A stretch of DNA of 11,160 bases. It comes from DATKZS01 sp035527835 [NCBI: bacterium] (GTDB taxonomy: Bacteria > RBG-13-61-14). A program made the position numbers and the translations under genes. Position 1 is the first letter of the stretch. Each line of letters opens with the position of its first letter. Shown here one piece after another: positions 1 through 5,448 of this stretch. The notes under the pieces are model-generated. The model made no database searches and had not been told where the DNA came from. It worked only from the letters and a program-made list of their open reading frames with translations. Where the stretch lies: NCBI GenBank assembly GCA_035527835.1, contig DATKZS010000125.1, forward strand, positions 1 to 11,160, written 5' to 3'.

Positions 1-1
1 G

Positions 2-189
2 CGCCAAGGTTCGCCAAGTAAAACCGGATGTTTCTTGGCGGCAAGTCTCGGAAAAAGCCGCATCGCCTTGACTCCAACCTGCTTGGCGGACCTGCTAACG
101 GGAACGCCAAGAAAGATTAAACTGCCGGGAGGCCGGCTTGAGAATTTAATAAAAACATCGCCCTTGGCTTTCTTGGCGTCTTGGCGGTT
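2..189. repeat. Cluster of CGCCAAG/CTTGGCG dispersed-repeat motifs
   Basis: The heptamer CGCCAAG or its complement occurs seven times here, at 2-8, 12-18, 34-40, 82-88, 105-111, 172-178 and 180-186. The best preserved unit is 160-189; read on the - strand it gives AACCGCCAAGACGCCAAG and then AAAGCCAAGG. A related unit lies in the opposite orientation at 1047-1065, so copies bracket the lysozyme gene block. Open frames across this stretch look repeat-derived rather than genic. I see no gene in the first 258 bases. Naming it a dispersed repeat rests on recurrence within the window and on general knowledge that such motifs are scattered through many environmental genomes. Confidence 0.6.
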
Positions 190-258
190 CTCCGGTCCGT
201 TTATTTTGGACAGCACTGATTATGAATGATGAATTATGAAGTCGGCGGGGGAGAGAAG

Positions 259-534
259 ATGCAGGAACTATGGCCCACGGTATTGATCAACGGCGCGGTG
301 GTGCTGGCGCTGGTGGGGGCGTTGTGGCGGATGAACGCGCAGCGGCTCACGGATGCGGAGCAGTCCATCGAGCGCCGGGTGGAGAAGGGGATTTGCGAGC
401 TTCGGCACGAGGGACTGCACGAGGACCTGGTCGAGATCACGAAGGGCCAGGAAAAAATGGCCCGGACGCTGGAGGCCATCAAAATAAAGCTGGCGCGCGC
501 CAACGGGCGGCGCAAGACGAGGGAGGAAAGATGA
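259..534 (+). CDS. Small membrane-anchored coiled-coil protein in a lysis-like block
   Basis: This is a 91-residue protein of no recognised family. Residues about 6-23 form one hydrophobic helix (WPTVLINGAVVLALVGAL). Residues about 28-80 are charged, helical and probably coiled coil, and the end is basic (GRRKTREER). I chose the ATG at 259 because a purine-rich GGGGGAGAG sits just upstream; the ATGs at 226 and 229 lack such a site and would add a non-hydrophobic stub. The stop overlaps the start of the lysozyme gene as ATGA, which implies translational coupling. Short proteins with one helix plus coiled coil are common next to phage lysis genes, including in Mu-like prophages, but assignment as holin, antiholin or phage accessory protein is inference. 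Confidence 0.65.
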   Translation: MQELWPTVLINGAVVLALVGALWRMNAQRLTDAEQSIERRVEKGICELRHEGLHEDLVEITKGQEKMARTLEAIKIKLARANGRRKTREER

Positions 535-1091
535 TGAAGGCGGTGGAGAACGACCTGCCGTGGCTCGGCAAGCTCCGCGAGCTGATCATCCCGATCGCGA
601 AAAGTTATGGCCTCGACCCCGCGGTGGTGGCGGCGGTGGTGAGCCGCGAATCGGGAGGCGGCCGGCTGCTCGGCAAACGTGGCAACCCCGCGGACACCGG
701 CGATCACGGCCACGGCCGGGGCCTGATGCAGGCGGACGACCGTTTCTGGAAGGGCCTTCTCAACCTCGACAGCAAGGGCGGGGAGGAGGACGCCTGGCGC
801 TACCCGGCGTTCAACATCGCGTTCGGGTGCTGGCTGCTCGCTAAAAATCTTGACGCGCTGCGCGCTGAATTTCCGGGGCTTGATGAGGGCGAGCGGCTGC
901 GGGCGGCGCTGGCGGCGTACAACTGCGGACTGGGGCGCGTGATGCGGGCGCTCGCGGACAAGCGCGACGTGGACGCGGCCACGGCGGGAGGAGACTATGG
1001 GCGCGACGTGCTGGCAAGGGCTGAGTGGCTAAGAAGAAATTTTTTCAACCGCAAAGACGCCAAGGATGCAGAGGTAAATAAAACGAGTTAA
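531..1091 (+). CDS. Goose-type (g-type) lysozyme / lytic muramidase, phage endolysin-like
   Basis: Predicted peptidoglycan hydrolase of 186 residues, cutting the MurNAc-GlcNAc bond. It resembles goose egg-white lysozyme along its length. SRESGGG carries the catalytic Glu (E40). D58 and D69, in the stretch DHGHGRGLMQADD, fall where the goose enzyme has Asp86 and Asp97, with the same 11-residue spacing. AAYNCGLGRV matches the AYNAGAGNV motif, and DYGRDVLARAEWL matches DYANDVVARAQYY. No signal peptide is visible, so export would need a holin or another route. GGGAGG at 521-526 can serve ATG 531 or 534; 534 has the better spacing. The gene is coupled to the upstream small membrane gene. The last 13 or so residues (NRKDAKDAEVNKTS) are encoded by a dispersed repeat, so the original C-terminus was probably near RRNFF. 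The family call is firm; phage origin is inferred. Confidence 0.85.
   Translation: MMKAVENDLPWLGKLRELIIPIAKSYGLDPAVVAAVVSRESGGGRLLGKRGNPADTGDHGHGRGLMQADDRFWKGLLNLDSKGGEEDAWRYPAFNIAFGCWLLAKNLDALRAEFPGLDEGERLRAALAAYNCGLGRVMRALADKRDVDAATAGGDYGRDVLARAEWLRRNFFNRKDAKDAEVNKTS
1047..1065 (+). repeat. Dispersed repeat unit overlapping the lysozyme 3' end
   Basis: The unit AACCGCAAAGACGCCAAGG matches, in opposite orientation, the unit at about 160-189. It is translated in frame as NRKDAKD and supplies the end of the lysozyme, whose stop at 1089-1091 lies beyond it. This looks like a repeat that inserted at, or recombined into, the 3' end of a gene. Confidence 0.6.
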
Positions 1092-1106
1092 AGAGATGTA
1101 TTTGTT

Positions 1107-1189
1107 GTCCCGGAGGGACACAAGGATATTAGCCCGGGAATTTATTCCCGGGATCCCGGATACGAAAAACCATCTAGTCCCGGAGGGAC
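1107..1189. repeat. Palindromic repeat element with two GTCCCGGAGGGAC copies
   Basis: Two exact copies of GTCCCGGAGGGAC, itself nearly palindromic, lie at 1107-1119 and 1177-1189. Between them, 1133-1152 is a perfect palindrome (CCCGGGAAT, TT, ATTCCCGGG). The unit fills the gap between the lysozyme gene and the next small membrane gene, so the block's four genes may not share one continuous message. Similar GTCCCGGAGGGAC units are widespread interspersed repeats in environmental genomes (recalled, not checked). There is no T-run after the palindrome, so it is not a classical terminator. Confidence 0.65.
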
Positions 1190-1213
1190 GACCGGAATCT
1201 TATGGAGAGAGCA

Positions 1214-1486
1214 ATGGTGAACAGGAAAAGCACGGAAAAATGGAATAGGGGCTTCTGGTTCCGGCTCACGGAGCGGGGCGGGGAGTTCAGCTTGTCGGCG
1301 TTCTGGTTTTCCGCGGCCATGGCGGTATCGCTTCTGCTGGTGATCGCGGTGACGTTGCGGTATCTGTGGGCGCCGGGCGCGGAGCTGGTGGCGGGACTGC
1401 CGGGGATCGCGGCGGTCTTGGCGCTGCCCAACGCCATCCTGGCGGGCGCGTACACCTGGGGCAAGAAAATTGACGGGCAAAGCTAA
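1214..1486 (+). CDS. Small two-helix membrane protein, holin-like
   Basis: This 90-residue protein belongs to no family I recognise. It has a charged N-terminus (about 1-25), a first membrane helix at about 27-49 (SLSAFWFSAAMAVSLLLVIA), a short loop, and a second helix at about 58-81 ending in a short basic tail. This two-helix topology and size fit class II holins and the small membrane proteins beside endolysins. I prefer ATG 1214 over 1202 because GGAGAG at 1205-1210 stands at suitable distance from 1214. The 3' end overlaps the next gene by 17 bases. The holin role is inference from topology and neighbourhood; another phage or envelope membrane protein is possible. Confidence 0.65.
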   Translation: MVNRKSTEKWNRGFWFRLTERGGEFSLSAFWFSAAMAVSLLLVIAVTLRYLWAPGAELVAGLPGIAAVLALPNAILAGAYTWGKKIDGQS

Positions 1487-2162
1487 GGCGGCGCTGGCTC
1501 TCGTACTGCTGGGCGCCGCGGCCGGCGCGGGGATGTTCGCGGGACTCGTGATCAAGGCGCGGCAGTGCCGGGAAGTGGAGCTGCAACTGAAGCTGGCCCA
1601 GGAGCAAAGGCAAGCAGAGCTCGGCCGTTCCGAGATCGCGGCGCTTGAGGCACGGCTCACGGCGCTGACGGAGCTTTCCGAAAAGCCCGCGGCCCAGAAA
1701 GCGGCGTGGCGCGAGAAGGGATCGGGCAAGGAGGTGAAGGCGCCCCGGGACTGCGCGAGCTGCCTGGCCCAGGTCAAGCGCGAGGTCGAGGTGAGGGACG
1801 AGGCCCATGACTGGTGGGTGTATCACGACCCCGACGTGCTCGACGACCGGGCCGGCGAGCTCACGCTCACCCCCCGCTTCTTCCAGGACACCGCGCCGCC
1901 GGAAGCGGACAGCACGACCGCGGATACCGGCGCCGCGCTCCCGACCGGCCGCGCCCGCAAGCCCGCGCTGGCCCCTCCCGAAAAATCGCTGCGCGCCGGA
2001 CTCTCCCTCTCCTCCTACGAGCTCGAATTCTCCTACGCCCCCCTCGTGCTCCAATCCCCCCGCGCCTCCCTCTCCCTCGACCTCCGCTCCCGCCTCACCC
2101 TGGGCCGCTACAATTCCGACCTATGCGGCGACCTGGGGGCGGGCATAGAGATCAAATGGTGA
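1470..2162 (+). CDS. Signal-anchored coiled-coil protein with CxxC pair, inner-spanin-like topology
   Basis: Hypothetical protein of 230 residues from a TTG start inside the preceding gene. A start codon this unusual, with only a weak GGGG upstream, suggests translational coupling to the holin-like gene. Residues 6-29 form an Ala/Gly/Leu-rich signal anchor. Residues 34-72 are Gln/Glu/Arg/Leu-rich and probably coiled coil, followed by a CASC pair (C95, C98). Next come a Pro/Ala-rich linker (about 140-172) and a C-terminal part of alternating polar and hydrophobic residues ending in Trp, which resembles beta strands. Anchor plus periplasmic coiled coil resembles an inner-membrane spanin (Rz-like), but the strand-rich tail is not typical of Rz and no outer lipoprotein partner is visible. 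Codon use drifts from G-ending to C-rich codons in the last third. Confidence 0.6.
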   Translation: MTGKAKAALALVLLGAAAGAGMFAGLVIKARQCREVELQLKLAQEQRQAELGRSEIAALEARLTALTELSEKPAAQKAAWREKGSGKEVKAPRDCASCLAQVKREVEVRDEAHDWWVYHDPDVLDDRAGELTLTPRFFQDTAPPEADSTTADTGAALPTGRARKPALAPPEKSLRAGLSLSSYELEFSYAPLVLQSPRASLSLDLRSRLTLGRYNSDLCGDLGAGIEIKW

Positions 2163-2265
2163 TACCGCTTGTTCCAACTCCATCACTTAGTGTCTTTCAC
2201 GCATGGCACGGATTTTCCCATCCCTGCTGCTTTTTTCGAATCGGCATTTTTCTCGCGGACGCGGG

Positions 2266-2294
2266 TTGACATGACCGGATTAAGTGGTTAATGT
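2266..2294 (+). promoter_or_regulatory. Likely sigma-70-type promoter for the CARDB-like gene
   Basis: A perfect -35 TTGACA (2266-2271) is followed after 17 bases by TAATGT (2289-2294), which keeps the first two and the last bases of TATAAT. Transcription would start near 2301, giving a leader of about 138 bases before the ATG at 2439. The spacing is ideal; the -10 match is only moderate. Confidence 0.5.
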
Positions 2295-2327
2295 TACGCA
2301 ACAGGGACGATTCCATCCTTCAGTATC

Positions 2328-2381
2328 GGCGGTGCCGGGAAGCGTGTTCATCAGGGGGCGGAGCTTTCCCCCCGGGGCGCC
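2328..2381 (+). other. Structured 5' leader of the CARDB-like gene
   Basis: Two alternative or nested stems can be drawn. GGCG (2328-2331) plus CCGGG (2335-2339) can pair with CCCGG (2371-2375) plus CGCC (2378-2381). Inside, GGGGG (2354-2358) can pair with the C-run at 2368-2373; the two structures compete for the same C-run. I recognise no known riboswitch class. The fold may protect the message or act as a switch; this is inference from pairing only. Confidence 0.35.
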
Positions 2382-2438
2382 GAGAAGATATGAAAAGGGG
2401 CTATTAACGGTAAAACTTTAAACCAAAGGAGGAGAGAG

Positions 2439-2984
2439 ATGAAGAGAAAAATGTTATGGGGATCATTCGTGGCGGCGGTAGTCGCCCTGGCGCTGGCGGC
2501 TTATTTCGTAGCGGGCCCGGGCATTGCCCAGGTGAAGGTGAAGGAGGGCCTGCAGGCCCCGAAGATAGACAAGCCCATACCGCAGATGTGCATGAAACCC
2601 GACCTGACGCAGTGGAAGGACAACCTGCCCTTCATGCCCAAGGGCGAGTTCCCCTTCGAGGGCCCGTGCAAGAGCTGCCTGCTCAAGCTCGGCGCCATGT
2701 ACCTGCCCCACATGGGCACCTGGATCACCAACAAGGGCATGACCGACGCGCCCGCGTCCAAGGCCAAGCTGACCTGGAAGAGCGCCAAGGCCCCTTACAC
2801 CAATCAGACCATCGTGGCCAATGTCCCCGCCATCGCGGCCGGCGGCCAGTTCCTGCTCGAGGTGGTGGTGCCGCAGGACACTTTCTTCCAGATTTCGGCA
2901 CCCGTGACCCTGGAGCTGGATTCCGCCAAGACCATTAGCGAGTGCAACGAAAACAACAACAACATGACCTATTCTTATCATTAA
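2439..2984 (+). CDS. Secreted protein with CARDB-like domain
   Basis: Exported 181-residue protein of unknown specific function. Residues 1-30 are a signal peptide (KRK, then a long Ala/Val/Leu core, likely cut after GIA). The mature part contains a CARDB-like Ig fold, as used in bacterial surface and adhesion proteins: TWITNKGMTDAPAS near 94-107, VANVPAIAAGGQF near 126-138, and the signature ECNENNN at 168-174. A CKSC pair (C77, C80) and two more cysteines (C51, C169) suggest disulfides or metal binding. AAAGGAGGAGAG just upstream is a strong ribosome binding site. The gene stands alone between a likely promoter and a strong terminator, and the strong signals suggest good expression. The family assignment rests on motif resemblance. 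Confidence 0.7.
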   Translation: MKRKMLWGSFVAAVVALALAAYFVAGPGIAQVKVKEGLQAPKIDKPIPQMCMKPDLTQWKDNLPFMPKGEFPFEGPCKSCLLKLGAMYLPHMGTWITNKGMTDAPASKAKLTWKSAKAPYTNQTIVANVPAIAAGGQFLLEVVVPQDTFFQISAPVTLELDSAKTISECNENNNNMTYSYH

Positions 2985-3007
2985 GACCGGGCTTGACGCG
3001 TGCCTTG

Positions 3008-3037
3008 GGCCCCCTCCGCCCGGAGGGGGCCTTTTTT
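3008..3037 (+). terminator. Rho-independent terminator after the CARDB-like gene
   Basis: A perfect 10-bp GC-rich stem (3008-3017 with 3022-3031) and a GCCC loop are followed by six T (3032-3037), 24 bases after the stop codon. Confidence 0.92.
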
Positions 3038-3118
3038 ACGGCCGCTTATGGCTTGGCAGGATGGCTTGAATTTTCCGCGCATCATGGCAACATTGTATCG
3101 GGCATAGAGCCTGGTTCA

Positions 3119-3199
3119 TAACCTTCTCCAGAAGGGTTACAAGGATATTCAGGATGCTCAGGATTCAGAAGGCCCTGGAATTATCCTGAACATCCTTGT
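3119..3199. repeat. Inverted repeat pair upstream of the threonine aldolase gene
   Basis: ACAAGGATATTCAGGAT (3139-3155) is repeated in inverse as ATCCTGAACATCCTTGT (3183-3199) with one mismatch in 17. Just before it, AACCTTCT and AGAAGGGTT (3119-3137) form a smaller inverted pair. The remainder of 3038-3229 shows no gene. The element could fold in the leader of the next gene or be another dispersed repeat. Confidence 0.6.
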
Positions 3200-3229
3200 T
3201 ATGAATCCTTAGCTTTTCGGAGGAAACGA

Positions 3230-4258
3230 ATGAGCATTGACCTTCGCAGCGACACCGTCACCCTGCCCACGCCCGAGATGCGTGAAGTCATGGCGCGGGC
3301 CGAGGTGGGCGACGACGGCTACGGCGAGGACCCCTCGATCAACCGGCTCCAGGAAATGTCCGCGGCGCTCACGGGCAAGGAGGACGCGCTGTTCGTGGCC
3401 TCCGGGACCATGGCCAACCTGGTCTCGATCATGAGCCATACCCGGCCCTCGGATTCCATCATCCTGGGCGAAAAGGCCCACTCCTGGCTCTACGAGAGCG
3501 GCTCGCCCTGCGCGGTGGCCGGCGTGCTCCCGATCATCGTGGGCCAAGGCGGCACGTTCACCTGGAAGGACGTGGAGGACAGCGCGCTCGGCGGGAACGT
3601 CCACCTCGCGCCCACCACCCTGGTCATGATGGAGAACACCCACAACGCCGGCGGCGGCGTCATCTTCCCGCAGCCGGACCTGGAAGAGATTTGCCGTAAT
3701 GCCAAATTCTGGGGCTTCAAGACGCACCTTGACGGCGCGCGCATCTTCAACGCGGCGGTGGCCACGGCAACGAGCGTGGCCGAACTGGTGGCGCCCGCCG
3801 ACTCGCTGTCCTTCTGCCTGTCCAAGGGCCTGGGCTGTCCGGCCGGGTCGCTCGTGTGCGGGGATAAGGAGTTCATCGGCAGGGCCCGCCGCTATCGCGA
3901 GCTTTTGGGCGGCGGCATGAGGCAGGCCGGCATCCTGGCCGCGGCCGGAATTTACGCGCTCGACCATAACGTCGGCCGCCTCCAGGAAGACCACGACAAC
4001 GCGCGGCTCCTGGCCGAGAAGCTTTCCGGCCTGCCCGGCCTCTCCGTGGACCTCGCCAAGGTCCACACCAACATGGTCTTTGTCGAGGTCACCAAACCCG
4101 GGCGCACCGCGCTCGATTACGCCGGTCGCCTCAAAGCTAAAGGCTTGCTCGTCAACCCCATGGGCAAGTCCAGGTTCCGCGCGGTCACGCACCTGGGGAT
4201 CGAAAGGCGGGATATTTTAAAGGCCGCGGAAATTTTCGCCGCCGCGCTCAGCGAGTGA
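3230..4258 (+). CDS. ltaE: Low-specificity L-threonine aldolase (PLP-dependent)
   Basis: Cytoplasmic fold-type I PLP enzyme of 342 residues, full length for the family. It cleaves L-threonine or L-allo-threonine to glycine and acetaldehyde, linking threonine to glycine and one-carbon metabolism. Visible hallmarks are the N-terminal [22 protein letters not shown] for the active-site loop; ASGTMAN (57-63) for the cofactor phosphate; H84 stacking on the ring; [10 protein letters not shown] with D168 and R171; the Schiff-base lysine K199 in CLSKGLG; and GGGMRQAG with R231. GGAGG about 8 bases upstream supports ATG 3230. It is transcribed alone and its neighbours are repeats. The gene symbol follows the E. 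coli homologue; exact stereo-preference cannot be read from sequence. Confidence 0.93.
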   Translation: MSIDLRSDTVTLPTPEMREVMARAEVGDDGYGEDPSINRLQEMSAALTGKEDALFVASGTMANLVSIMSHTRPSDSIILGEKAHSWLYESGSPCAVAGVLPIIVGQGGTFTWKDVEDSALGGNVHLAPTTLVMMENTHNAGGGVIFPQPDLEEICRNAKFWGFKTHLDGARIFNAAVATATSVAELVAPADSLSFCLSKGLGCPAGSLVCGDKEFIGRARRYRELLGGGMRQAGILAAAGIYALDHNVGRLQEDHDNARLLAEKLSGLPGLSVDLAKVHTNMVFVEVTKPGRTALDYAGRLKAKGLLVNPMGKSRFRAVTHLGIERRDILKAAEIFAAALSE

Positions 4259-4311
4259 GACGCTCATGATAAAAGCTAAAGATGAAGTCAGAATATTGCT
4301 GTCCGAAATAT

Positions 4312-4501
4312 TTCCCCGAAGGGGAATGATGTGAGTAGCCGGGCGGTGAAACCCCCGGAAAAGCGCGCAACGCGGTCCCGACCCTGAAGGGGTCGAACTT
4401 CGCGGCCGCATTTGGTTCAACCCCTTCAGGGTTGATATCCAACCGGGCGCTGTTCCGTAGGTTGCACCTACGGCTACCCACATTCCCACCCCTTGCGGGG
4501 T
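4312..4501. repeat. Compound palindromic repeat element with five or more hairpins
   Basis: This fills most of the gene-free stretch 4259-4627. Separate stem-loops are TTCCCC/GGGGAA (4312-4326), GACCC/GGGTC (4380-4394), CAACCC/GGGTTG (4418-4434), CCGTAGGT/ACCTACGG (4455-4473) and ACCCC/GGGGT (4488-4501). A 12-base imperfect inverted repeat, TGTGAGTAGCCG (4330-4341) and CGGCTACCCACA (4471-4482), brackets most of them. - strand frames through it read INPEGVEPN-like peptides, which I regard as repeat translations rather than genes. It looks like a mosaic of dispersed palindromic units, as seen in many uncultured bacterial genomes. Confidence 0.7.
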
Positions 4502-4574
4502 TCATGAGGCAAGCTGTGGAGAGGATGTCCAAATGGCTGGGAAAGTAAAATGGACCGAATTAGGAATGAATGAA

Positions 4575-4606
4575 AAAAAGCCCCGCGATTTTTCGCGGGG
4601 CTTTTT
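4575..4606 (-). terminator. Terminator of the HU gene, possibly bidirectional
   Basis: A perfect stem of AAAAAGCCCCGCGA (4575-4588) with TCGCGGGGCTTTTT (4593-4606) has a TTTT loop. On the - strand it follows the HU stop by about 22 bases and ends in a long U-run. The symmetric A/T flanks would let it also stop + strand transcripts. Confidence 0.92.
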
Positions 4607-4627
4607 AAAAACGGTTCCTTGGATTGA

Positions 4628-4897
4628 TTAGAGTTTGCCCTTGAACTCCGCGGCCGGCTTGAAGCCCACCGACTTGGACGCCTTGACCTTGATCTTCTGC
4701 TTGGTCTGAGGATTGATGCCGATCCGCGCCTTGCGCTGTTTCAGCTTGAAGGTGCCGAAGCCCGGATACCGGAACACGCCTTCCTTCTTGATCGCTTTCT
4801 TGATCCCGTCAATCAACGCCTCAACCGCAACCTCCGCGTCCTTCTTGCTGAGCCCGGCCGCGCCCGCCACTTCCGCCACTAAATCAGCTTTCGTCAT
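4628..4897 (-). CDS. HU-family histone-like DNA-binding protein
   Basis: Nucleoid-associated protein of 89 residues, standard HU length, expected to act as a dimer that bends DNA. The N-terminal helices read MTKADLVAEVAGAAGLSKKD, then VEALIDGIKKAIKKEG. The beta saddle shows the family signature FRYPGFGTFKLKQRKARIGI (normally near GFGTF..R.RKAR..RNP). The DNA-inserting arm carries NPQTKQKI with the conserved Pro at the tip, followed by SVGFKPAAEFKGKL. AAGGAG (- strand, 4905-4910) lies 7 bases before ATG 4897. The gene is monocistronic with its own terminator. HU or IHF-like subtype cannot be decided; the arm reads GINP rather than the usual RNP. Confidence 0.93.
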   Translation of the reverse strand: MTKADLVAEVAGAAGLSKKDAEVAVEALIDGIKKAIKKEGVFRYPGFGTFKLKQRKARIGINPQTKQKIKVKASKSVGFKPAAEFKGKL

Positions 4898-4964
4898 TTT
4901 TCTTCTCCTTTTTCTCTATCACTTTGAGTCCGTTTTGCCCTGTCCGTACGAGCCCTTGACCTAT

Positions 4965-4993
4965 ATTTTAACCCAGCGGACCATTGTCGAAAA
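4965..4993 (-). promoter_or_regulatory. Possible promoter of the HU gene
   Basis: On the - strand TAAAAT (4965-4970) is a good -10 box. TTTTCG lies 17 bases upstream (4988-4993) and is a weak -35. The AT-rich stretch above it could help as an UP-like element. The leader would be about 60 bases. Confidence 0.35.
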
Positions 4994-5363
4994 AATAATT
5001 TTACCGGACAACCCCTTTAACTAAACGCCCCCGCGGGCTTGATTGCGACATATCATAGCAAAGAAGCAGCGATTTGTAAAGAAAAAAATGAAAAAAATTT
5101 TCAGGCGAAATCAGGCCCGGCCGCTTAACCAAGCCAAGGGCAGGGTAGGGGTGCGGCAGGGGGCCGGGGTAATTCTTTGCGGACCGGGGTCAAAATAAAA
5201 TGATCTTTTTGATGCCGGGACCGAGGAAACCCTTATAATATCAGGCGAATGGAAGATCGGCGGCGGCAAAAAAGGTATTGTCTAATAAATGGCGGGGGCC
5301 GCTCGGCCCATGATCTAACGGCTGAAAAATACGGTGGTGACTCAGTGAATCATGAAAATGGTG
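4994..5363. other. Gene-free stretch upstream of the HU gene
   Basis: I see no convincing gene here. It holds an A/T-rich tract (about 5060-5100), then a G-rich tract (about 5130-5190). A TATAAT at 5234-5239 follows TTGATG (5209-5214) at a 19-base spacing, which is longer than normal. Any transcript from it would run into the palindromic repeat beyond 5364 and encode nothing recognisable. Confidence 0.4.
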
Positions 5364-5415
5364 GGGCCGACACTCTTGTCGGCCCAAAGGCTGGGGACAA
5401 GAGTGTCCCCGCCAC
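5361..5415. repeat. Double-palindrome dispersed repeat
   Basis: GGGCCGACA/TGTCGGCCC with loop CTCT (5364-5385) is followed by GGGGACA/TGTCCCC with loop AGAG (5393-5410). The two halves are also inverted copies of each other: GGTGG begins the first and CCACC ends the second, and their loops are complementary. The RNA could therefore form either two hairpins or one long one. It lies about 35 bases past the stop of the - strand peptidase gene and might help end its transcript, although a strong U-run is missing. Confidence 0.65.
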
Positions 5416-5448
5416 CAATTTTTTTCCCGGGACAAAGAACCGTCCGAC

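Noticed and set aside
35-229. A 64-codon + strand open frame before the first gene
   Set aside because: It is translated from the CGCCAAG-type repeat (PLAFLASWRF is typical of the reversed unit), with no ribosome site and no domain.
1133-1152. Perfect palindrome CCCGGGAAT/ATTCCCGGG as a terminator
   Set aside because: There is no T-run on either side, and it is flanked by copies of GTCCCGGAGGGAC, so it is better explained as part of a dispersed repeat.
2204-2220. TGGCACG with TTCCCA four bases on, like a sigma-54 promoter
   Set aside because: The -24 part is perfect but the -12 part lacks the invariant GC, and a better TTGACA promoter lies just downstream.
3209-4192. Long - strand frame of 327 codons opposite the threonine aldolase
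   Set aside because: It is a GC-rich antisense shadow; the + frame has every catalytic motif of the family. Similar long antisense frames opposite rtcB, bioB and bioF were rejected for the same reason.
4312-4501. CRISPR array
   Set aside because: The hairpins differ from one another and are not evenly spaced direct repeats with unique spacers.
4217-4532. Two - strand open frames of about 90 codons
   Set aside because: Both run through the compound palindromic repeat and give repeat peptides (INPEGVEPN-like); no ribosome site or conserved domain.
5209-5239. TTGATG-19-TATAAT promoter for a small RNA
   Set aside because: Spacing is too long and nothing recognisable or terminator-bounded follows; kept only as a remark in the gap description.
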